Assembly (NCBI RefSeq): GCF_001040705.1
Contig: NZ_CVQP01000010.1
Span: 12,251 to 76,250, forward strand
Direction: 5' to 3'
Origin: Rhodococcus sp. RD6.2
Lineage (GTDB): Bacteria; Actinomycetota; Actinomycetes; Mycobacteriales; Mycobacteriaceae
DNA length: 64,000 nucleotides
The position numbers and the translations under genes were made by a program. Under the pieces are notes generated by a model. The model was not told where the DNA came from. It was given only the letters and a program-made list of their open reading frames with translations, and ran no database searches. Positions 34,092-42,012 of this stretch are shown piece after piece. How positions within the stretch are numbered: position 1 is the stretch's first letter; each line of letters opens with the position of its first letter.

Positions 34092-35180
34092 TCACCCCAG
34101 ACGGCGGCCGTCGGACGCCGAGAAGAGGTGCACCTCGTTGGGGTCGACGTGCAGCCGGACGCGGTCGCCCTTGCGCGGCGGGCGACGCCAGTCGGCGCGA
34201 GCGACGATCTCCTGACCGTGGTCGGACACCGAGGCCCACCCGTAGATGTAGGCATCCGAACCGAGTTCCTCGACGACGTCGACCTCCATCTCGACGCCGT
34301 CACCGGCCGCATTCGCGCCGACGAGTTCAAGATGCTCGGGTCGGACGCCGACGACGACCTCGGAGTCGTGCACCAATCCGAGGGTGCTGCGCGGGACCGG
34401 GATCACCACCGTGCCGAACCGCACTCCGCCGTCCACGACGGGGAGGGTGAACAGGTTCATCGACGGCGACCCCATGAATCCGGCCACGAAGACGTTCGCG
34501 GGGCGACTGTAGAGCTCCCGCGGGGATGCGCACTGCTGCAGCACCCCGTCCTTGAGGACCGCGACCCGGTCACCCATCGTCATCGCCTCGACCTGGTCGT
34601 GGGTGACGTAGACGGTGGTGGTGCCGAGCCTGCGCTGCAGCTGCGCGATCTGCGTGCGCGTCTGCACGCGAAGCTTGGCGTCGAGGTTCGACAGCGGCTC
34701 GTCCATCAGGAACACCTGCGGCTGCCGGACGATGGCGCGACCCATCGCGACGCGCTGCCGCTGACCACCCGACAGCGCCTTGGGCTTGCGTTCCAGGTAC
34801 TGCGTCAGGTCCAGCATCTTCGCCGCTTCCTCGACGCGGCGCCGGATCTCGTCCTTCGGGGTCTTCGCGAGCTTGAGTGCGAAGCCCATGTTCTCCGCGA
34901 CCGACATGTGCGGATACAGCGCGTAGTTCTGGAACACCATCGCGATGTCGCGGTCCTTCGGCTCGGCCGAGGTGACGTCGCGGTCGCCGATCAGGACACG
35001 GCCCGAGTGGACCTCCTCGAGGCCGGCGAGCATGCGCAGCGACGTGGACTTGCCGCACCCCGACGGGCCGACCAGCACCAGGAACTCGCCGTCGGCGATG
35101 TCGAGACGCAAGCGGTCGACGGCGGGCGTGTCCGAGCCGGGGAACAGGCAGGTGGTCGAGTCGTAGGTGACTGTCGCCAT
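34092..35180 (-). CDS. Sugar ABC transporter ATP-binding protein (SugC/MsmX type)
   Basis: The ATPase of the importer, 362 residues: Walker A G-P-S-G-C-G-K-S-T, Q-loop V-F-Q-N-Y-A-L-Y-P-H, signature L-S-G-G-Q, Walker B V-F-L-M-D-E-P-L-S-N-L-D-A, H-loop V-T-H-D, and a C-terminal regulatory/TOBE domain of about 120 residues. It is the first gene of the cluster on this strand, an order different from mycobacterial lpqY-sugA-sugB-sugC, where the ATPase comes last. ATPases of this type can serve several sugar importers. Confidence 0.92.
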   Translation of the reverse strand: MATVTYDSTTCLFPGSDTPAVDRLRLDIADGEFLVLVGPSGCGKSTSLRMLAGLEEVHSGRVLIGDRDVTSAEPKDRDIAMVFQNYALYPHMSVAENMGFALKLAKTPKDEIRRRVEEAAKMLDLTQYLERKPKALSGGQRQRVAMGRAIVRQPQVFLMDEPLSNLDAKLRVQTRTQIAQLQRRLGTTTVYVTHDQVEAMTMGDRVAVLKDGVLQQCASPRELYSRPANVFVAGFMGSPSMNLFTLPVVDGGVRFGTVVIPVPRSTLGLVHDSEVVVGVRPEHLELVGANAAGDGVEMEVDVVEELGSDAYIYGWASVSDHGQEIVARADWRRPPRKGDRVRLHVDPNEVHLFSASDGRRLG

Positions 35181-35400
35181 GGGTGTTCGTCGATCCCTTC
35201 ACCGGCTGCGCCGGACGCTCTGGTCACTCCGCAGGCTCCGCGCCTGCGCGCGATGTGTCCGCGCGACAGTATGGCAGGCCCCGCCGGGCGGGCACCGGTG
35301 TCTGCGCCCTGGCCCTTCTGTTCGGGACTGCGGCGGCAGAGAATGGAAGGCGGCCCGTTCGGACCGTGACAGCCCAGCCGACGACCCTGGAGGCACAGTC

Positions 35401-36102
35401 ATGAAACCCGCCGACGACGCGCCCGCCGACACCCGAGTGATGGGCATCATCCATTCCGCGCTCCGCCGCGACCTGTTGCGGCTCCACCTCGTGCTCGCGG
35501 CGGGGCCGGTGCCGGACGACCACCGTGTCGAGCTCGCCGACCACGTGCTCTGGCTGATGGAGCTCCTGCACCACCACCACGAGTCCGAGGACTCCGCCCT
35601 GTATCCGCAGGTGCTGGACCACAACCCCGACTCGGCACCGATGGTCGCGCGGATGAACGAGGACCACCACCGCATCGAACCCGCCATCACGGCGTTCCAG
35701 GAGGCCGCACACGCGTTCCGCGACGGGACACCCGGCTCCCAGGAGCAGTTGGCCTCGGCGCTGGACGGCCTCTCGGAGGTGCTGCTGCCACACCTCGAGC
35801 GCGAGGAACGCGAGATGATGCCGATCGTCTCGGCCAGCATCACCGAGGCGGAGTGGACCGCGTGGGACGAGCAGTACAACATCAAACCGCTGTCGCTGCC
35901 CGAACTCGGCCGCGAAGGCGTCTGGATTCTGGACGGACTCGACGACGCGTCGAGCGACTACGTCGTGCACCTGGTGCCCGCGATTCCCCGTTTCCTGATC
36001 CTGCACGTCCTCGGCCCGCACAACCGTCATCACTTCGCCGACCTGTGGAAGGGGACCGACGCCGAAAACATTCCTTCGCAATCGCTTTCGAGTGGAGCCT
36101 GA
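35401..36102 (+). CDS. Hemerythrin-like HHE domain protein
   Basis: A 233-residue protein with a hemerythrin/HHE four-helix bundle in the first 150 residues; candidate metal ligands are in L-L-H-H-H-H-E-S-E-D, E-D-H-H-R-I-E and L-L-P-H-L-E-R-E-E-R-E. The C-terminal part (P-H-N-R-H-H-F-A-D-L-W) is typical of actinobacterial members. Proteins of this kind bind a di-iron centre and are linked to oxygen, NO or peroxide sensing. ATG 35401 has GGAGG upstream. It is divergent from the sugar ATPase gene and abuts the nitroreductase gene tail to tail. Confidence 0.82.
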   Translation: MKPADDAPADTRVMGIIHSALRRDLLRLHLVLAAGPVPDDHRVELADHVLWLMELLHHHHESEDSALYPQVLDHNPDSAPMVARMNEDHHRIEPAITAFQEAAHAFRDGTPGSQEQLASALDGLSEVLLPHLEREEREMMPIVSASITEAEWTAWDEQYNIKPLSLPELGREGVWILDGLDDASSDYVVHLVPAIPRFLILHVLGPHNRHHFADLWKGTDAENIPSQSLSSGA

Positions 36103-36945
36103 TCAGCGCAGGTGGAATCCGCGGTTCCGCAGCGCCTCACCGATCCGTTCGCGGCCGTTGAGCCCGCCGACGGTGCCGAACCGGACGAGCACACGCTCGA
36201 TCCAGCTGTGCGCGAGTCCTTCTCCCTCGTAGAACGCCCGGATCGTCTGCTCGTACTCGTCGACGGCAGGAAGCTGGGTGTCCTCCCGGTACCTGTCGTG
36301 ATGGACGACGGCCTGCTGCGACAGACGCGGTTTGACGCGGGACGCATCCGACTCGTCCGGGTGCCCGACAGCCAGCCCGAACGCCGCGACCACCCGATCC
36401 GGCAGATGCAATTCGGCAGCCAGATCCTCGGGATGATTGCGGGCGCCTCCGACGAACACCGTTCCCAGGCCGAGTGATTCGGCGGCCAGCGACGCATTCT
36501 GCGCGGCGAGGGACACGTCGACGAACCCGACGAGTGCGGATTCCACGTAGTCGGCACCCTCGAGGCCGTGCTCGTGGCGGTCCGCGAGCTGCGCGAGTCG
36601 CGCGAAGTCCACGAGCCACACCAGGAACACCGGGGCCCGGCGGATGAACTCCTGGTCGCCGGACAGCGTCGCGAGCCGGTCCTTGAGGTCGGGGTCGCGA
36701 ACCACGACGACACTCCACGTCTGCAGGTTCGACGACGTCGGCGCCGACTGTGCTGCCGCGACGATCGCCTCGACGGCGGCGTCGGACACCGGGTCGGGCC
36801 GGAACGACCGAACCGAGCGATGCGCCAATTGCTGCCGGATCACTCCGGTGACCTCGCGTGACGAGCCGTGTTCCGTCCCGTAGCGGTTCGCGAACAGGGC
36901 CGCGTCGGTGTCGCGCGCGGAGGTCGGGTCCAAGGCAGCGGTCAT
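36103..36945 (-). CDS. FMN nitroreductase (NfsA-like)
   Basis: A 280-residue FMN-dependent reductase of the oxygen-insensitive nitroreductase family: H-R-S-V-R-S-F at the flavin phosphate site, S-A-P-T-S-S-N-L-Q-T-W-S-V, and G-L-G-T-V-F-V-G-G. The physiological substrate of this group is often a quinone or flavin. ATG 36945 has GGGAG upstream and gives the expected N-terminus; the open frame continues 32 codons further. Its stop codon directly adjoins that of the hemerythrin gene. Confidence 0.85.
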   Translation of the reverse strand: MTAALDPTSARDTDAALFANRYGTEHGSSREVTGVIRQQLAHRSVRSFRPDPVSDAAVEAIVAAAQSAPTSSNLQTWSVVVVRDPDLKDRLATLSGDQEFIRRAPVFLVWLVDFARLAQLADRHEHGLEGADYVESALVGFVDVSLAAQNASLAAESLGLGTVFVGGARNHPEDLAAELHLPDRVVAAFGLAVGHPDESDASRVKPRLSQQAVVHHDRYREDTQLPAVDEYEQTIRAFYEGEGLAHSWIERVLVRFGTVGGLNGRERIGEALRNRGFHLR

Positions 36946-37111
36946 CGCGTTCTCCCGGGGTGAGGTGTCGGTGTGAGCGGAACTATCCCGTCGTCGCCGG
37001 TGGGCGTCGACGGTTGCACTCATCGCGACGCGAACCTCCACGGCTGTTCCCTACCCGGTCCGTGCGGCACAGTGGAGAGAGCGCACGTCACTGCCACCTC
37101 AGGAGGTATGT

Positions 37112-37906
37112 ATGACCCGCCCCGTTCGCATCGGCGTTCAACTCCAGCCCCAGCATGCTCCCGAGTACACCCTGATCCGCGACGCCGTCCTGCGTGCCGA
37201 GGACCTGGGCGTGGACATTGCCTTCACCTGGGATCACTTCTATCCGCTGCGCGGCGACGCGGACGGCGCCCACTTCGAGTGCTGGACGATGCTCGGCGCG
37301 TGGGCGGAGCAGACGGAGCGGGTGGAGATCGGTGCGCTCGTCACCGGCGGCGGCTACCGCAATCCCGATCTGCTGGCGGACATGGCCCGCACCGTCGACC
37401 ACATCAGTGGCGGCCGCCTGATTCTCGGTATCGGCGGCGGCTGGTTCGAGAAGGACTACACGGAGTACGGCTACGAGTTCGGTACCGCGGGCAGCAGGCT
37501 GACACTGCTGGGCGAGAACCTGGCCCGGATCCGCGAACGCCTGGGGAAGCTGAACCCGCCTCCGCACCGCCACATCCCGATCCTGATCGGTGGCAGTGGT
37601 GAGAAGAAGACGTTGCGCCTGGTCGCGGAGTATGCGGACGTCTGGCACAGCTTCGCCGATCTCGGCGCCCTCGCCCACAAGTCCGACGTCCTCGCCGGAC
37701 ACTGCGCCGACGTCGGCCGCGACCCGCACCGCATCGAACGATCCGTCGCGTGGCCGGGCACCGACTCCGCGCAGGCATTCGTCGATGCGGGCGTGACGCT
37801 GTTCACCGTCGGTACGAGTGGGCCGGCCTACGACCTGTCGACGCTGGCCGACGCGATCCGCTGGCGGGACGAGCACTACGCGCAGCCGCTCGCCGGACTC
37901 GCCTGA
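37112..37906 (+). CDS. LLM-class (F420-type) oxidoreductase
   Basis: A 264-residue luciferase-like TIM-barrel protein: V-R-I-G-V-Q-L-Q-P, A-E-D-L-G-V-D-I-A-F-T-W-D-H-F-Y-P-L, and G-G-R-L-I-L-G-I-G-G-G-W-F-E-K-D-Y. The pattern is that of actinobacterial enzymes using coenzyme F420 rather than flavin. AGGAGG is placed six to seven bases before ATG 37112. The substrate is unknown. It stands divergent from the nitroreductase gene. Confidence 0.85.
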   Translation: MTRPVRIGVQLQPQHAPEYTLIRDAVLRAEDLGVDIAFTWDHFYPLRGDADGAHFECWTMLGAWAEQTERVEIGALVTGGGYRNPDLLADMARTVDHISGGRLILGIGGGWFEKDYTEYGYEFGTAGSRLTLLGENLARIRERLGKLNPPPHRHIPILIGGSGEKKTLRLVAEYADVWHSFADLGALAHKSDVLAGHCADVGRDPHRIERSVAWPGTDSAQAFVDAGVTLFTVGTSGPAYDLSTLADAIRWRDEHYAQPLAGLA

Positions 37907-37978
37907 TCCAAACCGCGCCGCGGGTTCGCCACCGACCTGGATGTCCGAACGGTGTGACGGTTCGCACCCCCGCGGCAG

Positions 37979-37994
37979 ATACCCCCTGGGGTAT
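37979..37994. promoter_or_regulatory. CsoR/CstR-like operator
   Basis: ATACCCC-CT-GGGGTAT, two perfect 7-bp half-sites with a two-base centre, 103 bases before the DUF2892 gene. This G/C-tract palindrome is the form bound by the CsoR family: copper-sensing CsoR, or persulfide-sensing CstR. No gene of that family is in the window, so the regulator must be encoded elsewhere. Confidence 0.65.
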
Positions 37995-38097
37995 GGTGGG
38001 TACCAGTTCCGTCGCACCGAGGTGCACCACGCCTCCCGTCCCTGCCCCGGACGGCTCCTCGGTCGCCGACCATCCGATCCGCACCGAGGACATTCAC

Positions 38098-38364
38098 GTG
38101 ACCCACTCCCACCCCCGCCAGAACTGGACCGTCGAACGCGTTGTGCCACTGATGGGCGGCGTCATGATCCTGCTCAGCGTCGCGCTCGCGGTCGGTCTCT
38201 CACCGTGGTGGCTGGTCCTCACCGGGTTCGTCGGCGCGAACCTCGTCTTCTATTCCGCGGTCGGATGGTGCCCGGCCAGCCTGCTCATGGAGCGCGCCGG
38301 CCTGCCGCGCGCGAGCTGCCGCGTCCGGAACCGCCCGGATGAAGGGAACCCGCGCCCGGCCTGA
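38098..38364 (+). CDS. DUF2892 membrane protein
   Basis: An 88-residue protein with two membrane helices and the motif V-G-W-C-P-A at the end of the second helix, typical of DUF2892 proteins. In many bacteria this domain is fused to or adjacent to rhodaneses and is induced by sulfide or persulfide; that link is supported here by the CsoR/CstR-like palindrome upstream. GTG 38098 has GAGGA upstream. It is the only gene behind the operator. Confidence 0.8.
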   Translation: MTHSHPRQNWTVERVVPLMGGVMILLSVALAVGLSPWWLVLTGFVGANLVFYSAVGWCPASLLMERAGLPRASCRVRNRPDEGNPRPA

Positions 38365-38439
38365 CAAGGCCTGGGTTCCCCGACTCGGACGAGGAGTGGC
38401 ATTCGGCGGCCGCCCGCCCGCCCGGTTACGCTTCCGTTC

Positions 38440-40242
38440 ATGACCCGGTCACGATCGGTCAAGGTGTGGGTCGTTGCGGTGCTGGCGCTCCTACTGGCGT
38501 GCACCGCGACTGCCTGCGGCAACGACTCCTCCGATACCAGCGCATCCACGGACCTGTGCTCGCCTCCCGGCCTCGGCAGCGCCGCGGCGGCGCCGACGAA
38601 CCTGGACGCGGCGGCCGCAGCCGCAGGCGAGGACCGCTACACCACAGCGACCACGACACCGGTTGACCGGATCGACGTGAACTCGCTCGGACTGATCGTT
38701 CCCGGGACGCTCAGTGTCGGCACCCTCTCCGACGCGCCGCCCAGCATCTGCGTCAACTCGGCAGGCACCTTCACCGGATTCGACAACGAACTGCTCAAGG
38801 CGATCGCGGACAAGCTGGGGCTCGAAATCCAGTTCTCCGGCACCGAATTCGCCGGGCTGCTCTCACAGGTCGCGAACCGCCGGTTCGACGTCGGGTCGTC
38901 GTCGATCACCACCACCGACGACCGACGCAAGACCGTCGGCTTCACCAACGGCTACGACTTCGGCTACTTCTCGCTGGTCGTCCCCAACGGCGGTCCGGTG
39001 CAGGCGTTCTCGGATCTGAACGCCGGGGTTCGGATCGGTGTGGTGCAGGGGACCGTGCAGGACGACTACGTCGTCAACACCCTCGGCCTCGACCCGGTGA
39101 AGTTCCCGGACTACAACACCGCGTACGCGAACCTGAAGTCCGGCCAGATCGACGCGTGGGTTGCGCCGTCACAGCAGGCGGAGGGCGCGATCAAGCCGGG
39201 CGACGGCACCTCGATCGTGCAGAACACGTTCAGCCTCAACAACTTCGTGGGTTGGGCGGTGAACAAGGACAACCGAGCCCTGATCGATGCGCTGAACTCC
39301 GGCCTGGACGCCGTCATCGCGGACGGCACGTGGTCCGAGCTGTACACGCAGTGGGTGCCCCGCGAGCTGCCGCCGGGATGGAAGCCGGGTAGCAAGGCAG
39401 CGCCCGAACCGCAGCTGCCCGACTTCGCCGCCCTCGCCGCCGAGCAGGGCACTGCGGAACAAGGCGAGGCGACGGCACCGAAATCGACTCTGGCGCAACT
39501 CGGTGACACCTTCTTCAACTGGGAGCTCTACCGCAAGGCGATTCCCGACCTGCTCAAGACCGGCCTGCCCAACACCGTCATCCTGGCGCTGACGTCCGGG
39601 GTCATCGGCACCGTCCTCGGCATGCTGCTCGCCATCGCCGGTATCTCCCGCACCCGGTGGCTGCGCTGGCCCGCGCGCGTCTATACGGACGTCTTCCGCG
39701 GCCTGCCCGCCGTCGTCATCATCCTCATCGTCGGGCTCGGTGTCGGGCCGGTGGTCAGCGGCCTCACCGGCAACAACCCGTACTGGCTCGGTGCCGCCGC
39801 CCTGTCGCTGCTCGCCGCCGCCTACATCGGCGAGATCTTCCGGTCCGGCATCCAGAGCGTCGAGCCCGGCCAGATGGAAGCGGCCCGCGCGATCGGCTTC
39901 GGATACCGCCGGGCGATGACACTGGTGGTGATCCCGCAGGGCGTGCGCCGCGTGCTGCCCGCGCTGATGAACCAGTTCATCTCGCTCATCAAGGATTCGT
40001 CGCTGATCTACTTCCTCGGGTTGCTCGCCACGCAACGCGAACTGTTCGCCGTCGGCCGCGACCTGAACGCGCAGACCGGCAACCTGTCCCCGCTCGTCGC
40101 GGCAGGCCTGTTCTACCTGGTGCTCACGATCCCGCTGACGCACCTGGTGAATTACATCGACAAGCGCCTGCGAACCGGGAGGGCCGACACCTCCGGCACT
40201 CTCGACGACCTCGAGCAGGCCATCGTCGTGGAGAGGGGATAG
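38440..40242 (+). CDS. Amino-acid ABC transporter, binding protein fused to permease
   Basis: A 600-residue fusion. Residues 1-28 are a signal peptide, with a possible lipobox ending T-A-C; residues about 85-310 form a polar-amino-acid-binding domain (S-I-C-V-N-S-A-G-T-F-T-G-F-D-N-E-L-L-K-A-I-A); residues about 365-590 form a HisM/GlnP-type permease with the loop E-A-A-R-A-I-G-F-G-Y-R-R-A-M and L-V-V-I-P-Q. Separate genes are usual in Gram-negative bacteria; fused forms occur in Gram-positives and tether one receptor to each channel. The ATPase gene follows five bases later. The substrate is probably a polar amino acid such as glutamine or glutamate. Confidence 0.9.
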   Translation: MTRSRSVKVWVVAVLALLLACTATACGNDSSDTSASTDLCSPPGLGSAAAAPTNLDAAAAAAGEDRYTTATTTPVDRIDVNSLGLIVPGTLSVGTLSDAPPSICVNSAGTFTGFDNELLKAIADKLGLEIQFSGTEFAGLLSQVANRRFDVGSSSITTTDDRRKTVGFTNGYDFGYFSLVVPNGGPVQAFSDLNAGVRIGVVQGTVQDDYVVNTLGLDPVKFPDYNTAYANLKSGQIDAWVAPSQQAEGAIKPGDGTSIVQNTFSLNNFVGWAVNKDNRALIDALNSGLDAVIADGTWSELYTQWVPRELPPGWKPGSKAAPEPQLPDFAALAAEQGTAEQGEATAPKSTLAQLGDTFFNWELYRKAIPDLLKTGLPNTVILALTSGVIGTVLGMLLAIAGISRTRWLRWPARVYTDVFRGLPAVVIILIVGLGVGPVVSGLTGNNPYWLGAAALSLLAAAYIGEIFRSGIQSVEPGQMEAARAIGFGYRRAMTLVVIPQGVRRVLPALMNQFISLIKDSSLIYFLGLLATQRELFAVGRDLNAQTGNLSPLVAAGLFYLVLTIPLTHLVNYIDKRLRTGRADTSGTLDDLEQAIVVERG

Positions 40243-40247
40243 AGCCC

Positions 40248-41048
40248 GTGACCGAGTCGCCGAACCCCGAATCCCCAAACCCCGAATCCCCGAGGGCCGA
40301 GTCCCCGAACGCCGAGGCCGCCCCCTCCGGTTCGCTCACCGGCACCGACCTGCACCTGGCGTTCGGACGCAACAAGATCCTGCGTGGCGTCGACATCCAT
40401 GTGGCCGCGGGCACCACCACGTCCGTCATCGGCCCGTCTGGGTCGGGCAAGTCGACGCTGCTGCGTGTCCTCAACCGACTGCACGAACCCGATGCCGGCG
40501 ACATCCTGCTCGACGGACGCTCCGTGCTGGGGGACAACCCGGACGAGTTGCGGCAGCGGATCGGCATGGTGTTCCAGCAGTTCAACCTGTTCCCACACCG
40601 GACGGTCGCCGACAACGTCGCGCTGGGGCCCCGCAAGCTTCGGGGACTGTCGAAGGACGCCGCCCGCGAACTCGCGCTGGAGTATCTCGACCAGGTCGGG
40701 CTGCGGGCGAAGGCGGACTCGCGGCCCGCGAACCTGTCGGGCGGTCAGCAGCAGCGCGTCGCGATCGCCCGCGCTCTCGCCATGAAGCCCGAGATCATGT
40801 TCTTCGACGAGGCCACCTCGGCGCTCGACCCGGAACTGGTCAAGGGCGTGCTCGCGTTGATGGCGGACCTTGCGTCCGGCGGCATGTCGATGATCGTCGT
40901 CACCCACGAAATGGGTTTCGCACGAAGCGTTTCCGACACCGTTCTGTTCATGGACGGCGGTGTGGTCGTGGAGACGGGTAAGCCCGAGGCCCTGTTCGAC
41001 GATCCACAGACCGACCGCCTGCAGTCGTTCCTGTCCCAGGTGCTGTAG
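40248..41048 (+). CDS. Amino-acid ABC transporter ATP-binding protein (GlnQ type)
   Basis: A 266-residue ATPase with G-P-S-G-S-G-K-S-T, V-F-Q-Q-F-N-L-F-P-H, L-S-G-G-Q-Q-Q-R, I-M-F-F-D-E-A-T-S-A-L-D-P and V-T-H-E-M-G-F-A, the standard set for polar-amino-acid importers. The first 28 residues are an unusual tail of four near-identical five-residue units (E-S-P-N-P and variants). It starts five bases after the fused permease gene and serves it. Its stop codon meets that of the convergent enoyl-CoA hydratase gene with no gap. Confidence 0.93.
   Translation: MTESPNPESPNPESPRAESPNAEAAPSGSLTGTDLHLAFGRNKILRGVDIHVAAGTTTSVIGPSGSGKSTLLRVLNRLHEPDAGDILLDGRSVLGDNPDELRQRIGMVFQQFNLFPHRTVADNVALGPRKLRGLSKDAARELALEYLDQVGLRAKADSRPANLSGGQQQRVAIARALAMKPEIMFFDEATSALDPELVKGVLALMADLASGGMSMIVVTHEMGFARSVSDTVLFMDGGVVVETGKPEALFDDPQTDRLQSFLSQVL
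40254..40313 (+). repeat. Four 15-bp tandem repeats inside an ATPase gene
   Basis: Four in-frame units at 40254, 40269, 40284 and 40299, each of the form GAR-TCN-CCN-ARS-SCC, encode E-S-P-(N/R)-(P/A). Variation between units is mostly at third codon positions, apart from two residues. A coding minisatellite of this kind can change copy number by slippage. Confidence 0.75.
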
Positions 41049-41819
41049 CTACACGCCGTGGCGTCCCGCTCCACCGGTGAAGCGGGACGCGCCGTCGACA
41101 CCCTCGGCGAAGACGATCGGAACCCCGTCCGCCCCTTCCCGTCGAAGCGCTTCCACGAGGGGAAGATCCAGTGCCCGGTAGGTGGAGGTCCGGTCCGCGA
41201 GCATGCAGGCCTGGGGAAACGCGGCGATCTGGCGTGCCAACTCCTGCGCGGCCTCGAGCGCCTGGCCGTCGGGAACCACCCGGTTCGCCAGTCCCATCGA
41301 CAGCGCCTCCGCCGCGTCGACGGCCCGTCCGGTGAGGATCATGTCCAGGGCGCGGCCCTGCCCGACGACGCGCGGCAGTCGCACGGTGCCACCGTCGATC
41401 AGCGGGACGCCCCAGCGTCGGCAGAAGACCCCGAACGTCGCGGACTCCTCCGCGACCCGCAGGTCGGCGAGCAGCGCGAGTTCGAGACCCCCGGCGACCG
41501 CGTGGCCGCTGACCGCCGCGATGAGCGGCTTGCTCAGCACCATCCGCGTCGGCCCCATCGGCCCGCCACCGCCGCCGTCCGGGTCGAGGTCGTTTACTCG
41601 CGCCGGATCACCGACCGCGGACAGGTCGGCTCCCGCACAGAACGTTCCGCCCGCACCCCACAGCACCGCGACGCGCTGGGTGTCGTCCGCTTCGAACGCC
41701 GCGAACGCGGCGCGCAGCTCACGCGCGGTCGGTCCGTCGACGGCGTTGCGGCGTTCCGGTCGGTCGATCGTGATCGTGGTGATTCCATCGCTGGACTCGG
41801 AACGGACGGATCCGGGCAT
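41049..41819 (-). CDS. Enoyl-CoA hydratase/isomerase family protein
   Basis: A 256-residue crotonase-fold protein: I-T-T-I-T-I-D-R-P-E-R-R-N-A-V-D, G-A-G-G-T-F-C-A-G-A-D-L (oxyanion loop) and K-P-L-I-A-A-V-S-G-H-A-V-A-G-G-L-E-L-A-L-L-A-D. The glutamates expected of a true hydratase are only partly clear, so isomerase or hydrolase activity is possible. ATG 41819 has GAGGAGG upstream; the open frame extends 13 codons more. No other fatty-acid genes are nearby. Confidence 0.87.
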   Translation of the reverse strand: MPGSVRSESSDGITTITIDRPERRNAVDGPTARELRAAFAAFEADDTQRVAVLWGAGGTFCAGADLSAVGDPARVNDLDPDGGGGGPMGPTRMVLSKPLIAAVSGHAVAGGLELALLADLRVAEESATFGVFCRRWGVPLIDGGTVRLPRVVGQGRALDMILTGRAVDAAEALSMGLANRVVPDGQALEAAQELARQIAAFPQACMLADRTSTYRALDLPLVEALRREGADGVPIVFAEGVDGASRFTGGAGRHGV

Positions 41820-42012
41820 GGTCGCCTCCTCGGCGAGAGCAATCAGAGTGTGCCCCACCGTATAGCCCGATGCCCGGCGAACGGGCAGCGCTCGCCGAGG
41901 GTGCCCGACAGCGCGGGCAATTCGCTGGTCTGCCGTTCACCTGAGCGTTGCCGGGTGCACGCCTGAGCCCCCTACAGTCGCGCGAGTTGTCCATTTCGAC
42001 CAGGAGTTCCAC

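Noticed and set aside
40254-40313. CRISPR array
   Set aside because: The repeats are 15 bases, directly adjacent without spacers, and lie in frame inside an ATPase gene.
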